From positions 48,623,463-48,687,462 of the forward strand of contig NC_073311.1 in the NCBI RefSeq assembly GCF_027595985.1: a stretch of 64,000 nt of DNA, written 5' to 3'. Every line of letters begins with the position of its first letter. Position 1 is the first letter of the stretch. The position numbers and the translations under genes were made by a program. The notes below the pieces were generated by a model. It was not told the origin of the DNA. It saw nothing but the letters and a program-made list of their open reading frames with translations, and did not search any database. Origin of the DNA: Sorex araneus (Eukaryota > Chordata > Mammalia > Eulipotyphla > Soricidae). Of the stretch, positions 56,801 through 64,000 are shown piece after piece.

Positions 56801-57345
56801 AGCAAGATTTCTCAGGACCAGAATCTTGAAGGTTCAGTCTTCCCTTCCCAAGCTTCGTGCTGAACACAGACAAGTTAAACGACCTGGCTAGTGGAAGGCG
56901 GTTACTGGGGCAGGATCTAGGTCACTGACTGGATTTTTGACAGAGATCTCAGCAGTTCCTCCGTCCTAACCCCACTGATGGAGAGATGGAGAGAATCTTC
57001 CCCTGGGCTGTATCCTCCGGAAATTGGAGGTCAAGACCAGGGCTGATTCTGGAGAGGCCCTCTTAGCATCCCCAGTGGAAAGATTTCTCCCGCGTTCCAC
57101 AGAACACCCCTCTCCTCCTTAACACTAAACACATCTCTTGCCTAAGGCACCTTCGAGTGACAAAAAAGCAAAGATCCAAAACAGCAAGCATGACCCAGAA
57201 ATACCAAGGCAGCCAGAGTCACTCACAAAAGGTGACATCTGGCTGTTTAAGGTGTCCTACCAGATCTAGGTGATCTCCAGCGGGACAGCTGTCCTGTCCC
57301 CCCCGCTGGCAGAGCGTCGGAGACAGCCGTGGTGGCAATCTTTAC

Positions 57346-57455
57346 CTGGAGCAGAGGAAGTATCCGAAGTCCGGCAGCGCCTTCTTTCCTCTGCCTTTGA
57401 AGTCAGGGTGTTCTCCCTTTGAGCCGTGAACTCAGCTGCTGCAAGGTTAATTAAG
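57346..57455 (-). other. BPIFC: Candidate BPIFC 5' non-coding exon
   Basis: On the minus strand a good donor, CTCCAG|GTAAAG, ends at 57346. The roughly 110 bp before it are unique sequence and lie just downstream of a TATA-like element. Joining it to the acceptor directly before the ATG at 47233 would give a 10.1 kb first intron. This is inference from signals only. The alternative is an unspliced 5' UTR continuous with exon 1, or the donor at 59049. Confidence 0.35.
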
Positions 57456-57540
57456 ACTGAGTCACCTCCTTCTGGATTTTGTTTTAAATGCCTCTTTCAA
57501 AATGTGATACACAGTTGCTTCACTTCAATTACCCAATGGC
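57456..57540 (-). promoter_or_regulatory. BPIFC: Candidate BPIFC core promoter
   Basis: Reading the minus strand in order: an inverted CCAAT box (57537-57533), a TATA-like ATTTAAAA (57489-57482), then an AP-1-type TGACTCA (57464-57458), then the candidate exon. The order is plausible for a tissue-restricted TATA promoter. The region is not a CpG island. None of these elements alone is significant. Confidence 0.33.
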
Positions 57541-57607
57541 ATGAATGAAGACTCTAGTCTCTACCGAGGTAGCCGACAGTGCCACCTCTGTATTAATTAC
57601 CTCCCTG

Positions 57608-57608
57608 C

Positions 57609-57658
<50 letters not shown>
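57608..57658. repeat. (CA)n microsatellite
   Basis: About 50 bp of uninterrupted CA, 70 bp upstream of the candidate promoter. Confidence 0.95.
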
Positions 57659-57659
<1 letters not shown>

Positions 57660-58284
57660 CCCTACACGGACACTTGTACTAGGGGTTATTATGAAATCGT
57701 TACGGCTCCTTCACCGAAGTGAGTTAAGATTTCTATTGTATCGATAAAGTTGTTTTTTAAAAAAGGTGACTTGAACTAGGAGAAATTGCCCTTTCTGGGA
57801 TTTAAACCCATCTCTCCTGGTCTTGCAGGCAGTGGGTGCTCCCAGTGATGCCCAGAACACCCTTTGAACTCCTGGGGCTCAGATTCGGCCTGAAAGCACG
57901 AAGCTGGACCACCTGGCGAGCCTGTTACCATCCTCATCTTTCAGGTGGAACTCTAGACGACCCCACGGCTCAGAAGCTGATTGATGTCCTGCTTTCCTGG
58001 CATCCCTTGGCTATGGTGTGACTTGATATCTGTGTATTCTAAACCCCACCCCCCCCGCTCACCCCGGTGGTTTATCATTGCATTTTGAATGACCATTTTT
58101 ATCGATCCTTTTCTGGGTAAGACAAAGTGACCACGGCCCAGGTTTCCAGGGCCATCTTGGGAAAACCCAGGAAGATCCAGCTTGGAAGGTCAGAAGAGCA
58201 GGTATGTTCACTTGATACTGCCTGCACGGCCCACAGCTTCCTGGGTATCTTTAGAGGGGGGTGTGGAGTCAATTTACACCGAGA

Positions 58285-58640
58285 TTCGTGGGCTGAAGAG
58301 GTAACGCAGAGGTGAGGCATTTTTGTCTGGCTCGTGGCGAACCCCACATTGACTCCTAGCATCCTATAGGGTTCCCTGCGAGCTGCCAGGAGGGATGCCT
58401 GAGCACAGAGCCAGGAGTAAGCCCTGGATAAGACCCAACTTCCACCCCCACCCCCCATAAAAAATATAGGGAGGCCGGAGAGACAGTACAAGGGGTGAGA
58501 CTTTTATCTCGATCGTGGCTGTGGTACCCACAACTGTGGTTCAAATCCCCAGGATATGGTCCTCTGAGCACCGCCAGGGGCTATGCCTGAGCAGAGTCTG
58601 AAATAGGCCCTGTGCACCCCTGGGTGTGGCCTAACAACCT
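58285..58640 (+). mobile_element. Two diverged plus-strand SINEs
   Basis: Copies at about 58285-58440 and 58468-58640, with body blocks gagcacagagccaggagtaagcc and gagcaccgccagg. The interval 57659-58284 is unique. Confidence 0.6.
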
Positions 58641-58699
58641 CTCCACCCCCCAGACCCCCCAAAAGAAAACCCTGAGTTTCCTTAGAGTAAAATGAGACT

Positions 58700-59690
58700 A
58701 GAATGAGCACTACCTCTGGGTTCTGGTGGGGGAAAAGGATGTGCTCACTAAGTTGTTTTTCCAGGAGACGGCCTCAGACACGCACAGGAGGGAAGCTGGC
58801 GCTGCTGGGATTACAGCTCCCCACCCTGGAGGCGGGAAGTCAGAGATCCGCGTGCCAGATGCAGAGTGTGGGTGAGAGCTGAGCCCTCCTGCTCCCAGCC
58901 TGCTCCCCGTGTCCTCATGTGGGGGGCAGGGGCTCCCTGGAGCCTCTCTTCCTAGGGCACAAGCATCTCCCCACCCACTAAAACCATCACACAGGAATTC
59001 AACCTAGGAATCTGGGGGAGACACTAACCTCCAGAGCCCGACACTCACCTCTGAGACGGTGCTCTTGAAACTGCTCAGTGCTCTAAGTTTCAATCATCCG
59101 TGTGGTCCTTGGAGAATCACTTCTTCTCCGTCTCCATAGAACAATCCGGTAACTCAACACAGTATTGGGCGCCCACCGGTGTCAGGTCCTCTTCAGCGAA
59201 GACAGAATCCCAGTCTGCTGGAGTTTATGTAAGCAGAAATGTAGAGAATGCTGTGTGGGCTGTCAAGGAAATCAGGGCCTGTGGCCGGGAAATGGCCTTG
59301 TAAGTGGCAAAGCGACATAATGGAGTGGTGTCAAGGGCTGGCTTCCCAGCTTCGAAAGGAGCAGGAAGGCTTTGCTTGTAAAGTGGCGCATATCACGGAT
59401 CATAACGTCAAAACTGAGCTGACAGTTGAGCAAGCAAAGCACCGAGGGAAAAATGTGGAAGCCAGAGCAATCATGGGCCAGTCGGCCTGGAATGGAATAA
59501 GGGCAGGGATTATTAGGGGCAATGGATAACTCTCTAGTTGGGGGCTTGGGAGTGCACCCCACCTTGCAGGGGTGGGCCAGGGCTACTCTTGGCCCTGGGC
59601 TTGGGGGTTGCATCCAGTACTGCTCTGGGATTGAACTGTGACTGGCGGTGAGTAGTCTTTCTGGCAAAACTTGATGAATTTACTTAGGTT
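58700..59690. other. Unique upstream flank
   Basis: About 1 kb without recognised repeats. It contains the alternative donor at 59049. No coding exon recognised. Confidence 0.45.
59049..59100 (-). other. Alternative upstream splice donor (possible distal 5' exon)
   Basis: The minus strand reads GTCTCAGAG|GTGAGTG, a near-consensus donor with exon end at 59049. Joined to the exon 1 acceptor it would put G at -3 of the ATG, a better start context than the 57346 donor gives. No promoter elements were recognised nearby, so it is only a candidate. Confidence 0.2.
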
Positions 59691-59965
59691 TTTGATTTTT
59701 GAGCAACAACTGGTTATGCTCAAGGGATCACTGCTGGTGGGGGCTCAAGGGGCCATGTGAAATACTGAGGATCAAACTTGGATCTGTTGTGTGCAAGGCA
59801 AGTGTCCCTCTGGCCCCTGTGGCAAACCTTTACAATTGTATTATGTTAGGGCTGGTGAGACGCTCAATGGGCTCAGTGAATGCTGGGGTGTCATCCTTGG
59901 CATCACACGGTTCCACTAGCACCAAGCACTGCCAGGTGTGCCCCCAAAACAAAAACCAAAATAAA
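59690..59965. mobile_element. Diverged SINEs, both strands
   Basis: A minus-strand copy at about 59690-59818 and a plus-strand remnant at about 59848-59965. Confidence 0.5.
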
Positions 59966-60049
59966 TGAACAAAAAGTTATATTGTAATTATTTTGGTGTA
60001 TTAGGGGAAATTATACAGAGCTGGGTATAAAGATGAGTTACACAACAGT

Positions 60050-60052
<3 letters not shown>

Positions 60053-60095
<43 letters not shown>
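60053..60095. repeat. (CT)n microsatellite
   Basis: About 42 bp of uninterrupted CT. Confidence 0.95.
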
Positions 60096-60469
60096 CTCCT
60101 TAACTTTCCCTGCTCCCCACCCTCCACTCCTGCTTGTTTTTGTTTCATTGGAAAGACTGATTCGTTTAATATTGACTCCAGGTTGCAGCCTCCAGTGCTC
60201 AGGCCCTCTCCTGGCCCGGTGCTCTGGGGCTGGGCCTGGCGGGGCTCCATGTTTCAGATTGTTCAGCTCTCTGTTCTCTGTCAGAAGAATTTAGGTCTTA
60301 CTTGGCTCCATGTTTGCTTCCCATATTTATGGACCAACTGCAGAGGATCTGCTAAACTTTGAAGGCAGCAGAAAACCAGAAAATTGCAAGGTCTTGTCTT
60401 ATTCTGATACAAGAAAGTTTGACTTTTGTCATAAAAGATCTGACTTAATATCTTAGGTTTTCTCCTTCT

Positions 60470-60880
<411 letters not shown>

Positions 60881-61010
60881 TGCACTCAGAAATCACTCCT
60901 CGTTATGCTCAGAGAACCATATGGGGTGCTGGGATCAAACTCAGAGATTGAACCTGGTTGGCCACATGTAAGGCCAGCACCTTAACCTGTGTGAAATCTT
61001 CCTGGTCTCT

Positions 61011-61440
61011 AAGAATGTTCTCTTTAATTCATTATTTCGTATCTGTTAAGGCAGCTGAAGCAATATCCTAATAAATCCTCTGATTTTAGTCATCTTTCAG
61101 GTTCTACTACATTTGTCTCTGTAGCATTTCCCCTAGAGATTCCATTGACTATTGCCACTGTCCTCCCATTAATAATTTCTTGGTTGTCAGGAGTTTCCTT
61201 ATGGAGCTTCAAGTCCGATTTTATGGGTGCTAAGATGATTTTAGCTCCTGGAGGATGTTTGGTAAAAGTTAGTGACAACTCCAGTTCTCATAGCTGGTGG
61301 TGTTGGTGGTAGTCCCTGGAATATTTGGACAGAAGCGGCTAAACATTCTGAGAAATTCTTTATAGACAAAACTATGAGGCCCCAAATGCCAATAATGCTA
61401 AGGCAGAAAAACCTTGATTTCTTTTACTTTTTTTTCTTTT
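61011..61440. other. Unassigned unique stretch with an open frame
   Basis: A non-repetitive stretch. The minus strand is open at 61278-61090 (KHPPGAKIILAPIKSDLKLH and about 40 more residues), with no ATG context, domain or splice framework I can recognise. It may be an old repeat or pseudogene. Confidence 0.3.
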
Positions 61441-61742
61441 TGTTTGGTTTTTGGGTCACATGTGGTGGCTCTCAAGGTTTACTCCTGACTCTGTGCTCAG
61501 AGACTACTCCTGGCAGGCTTGGGGGACCATGGGGTGCTGGGGAATCAAACCTGAGTCAGTCCTGTGGTCTAATTTTTGTTTTCTTTTAAATTTTGGTCTT
61601 TAGGCTACACCTGGCTGTTCTCAGGACTTACTTCTGGCATTATGCTCAGGAATCACTTCTCATGGTGCTCAGGAACCAAAACTCAGGTCGGCTGCACTCA
61701 AGACAAGCGCCCTACGCACTATATTATCTCTTCGGTCCCAAG
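61440..61742 (-). mobile_element. Two diverged minus-strand SINEs
   Basis: Copies at about 61440-61570 and 61595-61742, with gggtcacatgtggtgg and gctacacctggctg starts. Confidence 0.6.
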
Positions 61743-61899
61743 GGAACCCTGATTTCATCTATATTTAATCTATACTCCACATTAGATCTCTCAGATGGGC
61801 CCTTTGTTAGACTTATGACTTCCTATCAGCTTTGAAACAATCTTCCCTTATCTGGATATCCCCAGAGAAGCAACCCACAGGCTTGCTTTGGAAGGAAGG

Positions 61900-62150
61900 A
61901 GTTGGAACCCTGAATCCCAGCCTCCTCCGCAGCTGTTCCAGCCAAGGGACCAGGGACCAGGGAAGCTCTCGGGAAGCCTCGGGTTTTGCTGGTGCTGGAG
62001 GCTGCAACAGCGAGTGGCACCTGCAGGGGGCAGCCGTTCCCCAGTGGTTCCTGGAGCGGTTGGGGCGGGGTGCTCCCAGGGTGGGTGGGGCGCGGCAGCA
62101 ACCCCGATAGCGCCGCTTCCTCCCTAGCCAGTTCTGCGTGGTTCTGAGCT
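61900..62150. other. GC- and CpG-rich unique patch
   Basis: A non-repetitive stretch with clustered CpG, for example around gagcggttggggcggggtg and gggcgcggcagcaac. It is much richer in CpG than the surrounding DNA apart from young SINEs. No exon with a clear splice frame was recognised in it. It could be a small regulatory element between BPIFC and the next gene. Confidence 0.35.
62020..62033 (+). promoter_or_regulatory. Near-perfect CTCF-type core within a CpG-rich patch
   Basis: CCTGCAGGGGGCAG matches 13 of 14 positions of CCASYAGRKGGCRS (third base T instead of A). It sits in a GC-rich, CpG-containing patch at about 61990-62130. Confidence 0.35.
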
Positions 62151-62217
62151 TCATTCCTGAAAGCTTAGCCTGCAGCCACCTCTCCAGTCCTCTTCATCTG
62201 CTGTCTTTTTTGTTTTG

Positions 62218-62965
62218 CTATTTTGGGCCACACCCGGCAGCGCTCAGGGCTTAGTCCAGGCTCATACACCCCGGATTCACTGCTGGCAGTGAATGGGACA
62301 CCATAGGTGGTGCCGGGGATCGAACCGGGTGTGCTACCTGCAAGGCAGGTGCCCTGCCTGCGGTACCACTTCTCCATCCCGGGAGTTTGGTTCTTCCTGG
62401 GGTTCTTACCAGCGGTGCTCAGGGGACTGAACCATTAAGTGCCTGGGATCCAACCGGGGATCGCAGCTTGCAAAAGATGTACAGTCTTTTGAGCGCGATT
62501 TCTCTGGCTCTTTAGTGTCCTTTTAATAATCCCAGTCCTTTCCTGTTTAGTAGTCATCTTCCATTGCTCAGATATAGAAGAGGGATAATGACGCCCCTGG
62601 TTAAAATGTTCTCCGGGTTCACATTCTAGAATATGTTCCAAATTTAAATCTTAACTTGATACTTAAAAAAAAAAAAATTAGGGCCCACACCTGTCAGTGC
62701 TGGGGGCCACCAGGGCCACTTCTAGCAGTGTGTTGTGGTTCTGAGGTGCAGGGGAGCCAGCTCCAGGCTAGCATGTGATGTACCTTAGAGTCAGCTTCCC
62801 AGCCCTCCAGGCTCTTTTTGGTTTTGTTTTTTGTTTTTGCTTCACTCGGTGGTGCTCAGGGGTCACCCATGGCAGGGCTTGGTGGTGAATCGAATGGGGT
62901 GCCAGGTTTCAAATTCTGGTAGACCACATGCAAGGCAAGCACCCCACTGACTTCACTCCTCTGTA
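62218..62965 (-). mobile_element. Cluster of diverged minus-strand SINEs
   Basis: Copies at about 62218-62380 (best preserved), 62395-62512, 62690-62808 and 62828-62965, separated by short unique pieces. Confidence 0.6.
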
Positions 62966-62974
62966 ATCTGCTGT

Positions 62975-63455
62975 ATCACTGTCATCCGGTTGTTCATTGA
63001 TTTGCTCGAGCAGGCTCCAGTACCGTCTCCATTCATCCTAGCCCTGAGATTTTAGCAGCCTCTCTTTACTCGCCCTTCCCAATGGTGCCGCAATGGAGGC
63101 TCTTTCAGGGTCAGGGGAATGAGACTCATCATTGTTACTGTTTCTGGCATATCGAATACACCACGGGGGGCTTGCCAGGCTCTGCTGTGCAGGTAAGATA
63201 CTCTTAGTGGCTTGTCAGCTTCTCCAAGAGGGAGAACTAGGCTGTAAGAGGTCTTCTGGGAGCTTTGTTTTATAGTTTCTGGATCTTAGCCATTGATGGG
63301 ATTACATGGGGGGAGGGGGGCAGTTTGTGGGTATAGCTGGCTAGCTACTGGAAAATGGGGGATCTGGGTGGAGGAGGCCCAGTCCCGATCTGAGCAGGCT
63401 TGGATATCTCAGCCCCAGGTCCTGCACACCTGGGTTCCTCTGCCTGTTCTTTTTG
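62975..63455 (-). mobile_element. Long chimeric SINE variant, copy 2
   Basis: The same arrangement as 15885-16385: ctgtcatccggttgttcattg, tcatcctagccctgagatt, tttctggcatatcgaatacacc, ttttatagtttctggatc and aatgggggatctgggtggagg. The two copies look about 80% or more alike by eye. Confidence 0.65.
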
Positions 63456-64000
63456 CTACAGGATAACATAAGGTACAAAGTAGGAACCTGATGCTTAGTT
63501 ATTAATGACGATCACGATGTGGACAAGTACTGCCACCTACTGGGTGAAACTTTATTCAACTCATGATTTTCAAGACTATCACAGGAACGGAACCTGATGG
63601 TACTCTCTCTCCCCCACCAACCTTAGGTTATCTGCCTTGTCAGAACTGCCATGATGGCCAACACTCCACAGAGTCCTCGATCACTCCTGCTCTCTTGGTT
63701 CTCAATAGCTCTGGCCTGACCCCTCCCCCCCCAGCTGGTTTGTTAAGATGTGACTTCTGCGGCATAGATCATAAAAGACATCCTGGCATCTATGAGGATT
63801 TTCCTCGGAATCACTTGCTCCCAGCAGAGTTCCATGCCACGCATGGGAACTAGGTCCATATGAATAAGGGAGGATGTGTGCGTGTGTCCTGTCATCTGCT
63901 GAGTGAAGGAAGCTTTTGGAAGCTGATCCTTGAGCGTGAGTCCAGTTTGGATAGCTTCAGCAGAGACCTACGTTGTTGTCTGTGATCTGAGCCAGACAGG
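63456..64000. other. Unique right edge of window
   Basis: Unique sequence containing the reverse CTCF-type motif. The plus strand has a short open frame from about 63563 to 63853 with a GYLPCQNCHDG segment, but no family or exon structure was recognised. Confidence 0.35.
63530..63543 (-). promoter_or_regulatory. Perfect CTCF-type core motif, reverse
   Basis: The minus strand reads CCAGTAGGTGGCAG, again a full match to CCASYAGRKGGCRS. It lies upstream of BPIFC in sequence not recognised as SINE, just after a long-variant chimeric repeat. Its orientation is opposite to the motif at 11125. Confidence 0.55.

Noticed and set aside
57221-57240. Donor-like TTTTGTGAGT on the minus strand as the end of a 5' exon
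   Set aside because: It is a weaker context than CTCCAG|GTAAAG at 57346 and lies downstream of it, so it would require skipping the better site.

Overview
This is eukaryotic, specifically mammalian, genomic DNA. Short exons with GT-AG introns are scattered through dense interspersed repeats, L1-type 3' ends and long microsatellites. The dominant repeat is a tRNA-derived SINE of about 170-180 bp that closely matches my memory of the SOR family of shrews, so the source is most likely a Sorex-like shrew (Eulipotyphla). That is recognition from memory, not a database match.

The window holds one confident protein-coding gene, BPIFC (BPI fold containing family C), on the minus strand. Fifteen coding exons were located by eye between 47233 (start codon) and 2287 (stop codon). 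Every intron begins GT and ends AG, the phases join without a break, and the exon lengths sum to 1524 nt, which encodes 507 residues. That equals the human length as I remember it, so the gene looks intact. A single alternative poly(A) signal lies at 1903-1908. A candidate 5' non-coding exon and promoter (TATA-like, AP-1-like and CCAAT elements) lies near 57.35-57.54 kb, with a weaker alternative donor at 59.05 kb. In human the flanking genes are RTCB and FBXO7; I found no exon of either here.

Layout. 1-1.9 kb: L1-like 3' ends downstream of the gene. 1.9-10 kb: last four exons among SINEs and two long CTTT/CTTC tracts. 10-18.5 kb: intron with AT and GT repeats and a perfect CTCF-type motif at 11125. 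18.5-25 kb: exons 11 to 7. 25-30 kb: a 0.5 kb GAAA/GGAA tract and L1 pieces. 30.4-39.1 kb: exons 6 to 3, with a composite retroposon at 34.86-35.78 kb. 39.6-41 kb: a 1.36 kb pure polypyrimidine tract. 43-47.2 kb: exons 2 and 1. 47.2-57.3 kb: probable first intron. 57.3-64 kb: upstream flank with SINEs, a CpG-rich patch at 62.0 kb and a second perfect CTCF-type motif at 63530 in the opposite orientation.

No new gene system is visible. The more unusual content is structural: the composite retroposon with a duplicated 5' unit, nested and same-site retroinsertions, an L1 copy with an inverted 5' part, SINE-tail microsatellite expansion, and a convergent pair of CTCF-type motifs bracketing most of BPIFC.
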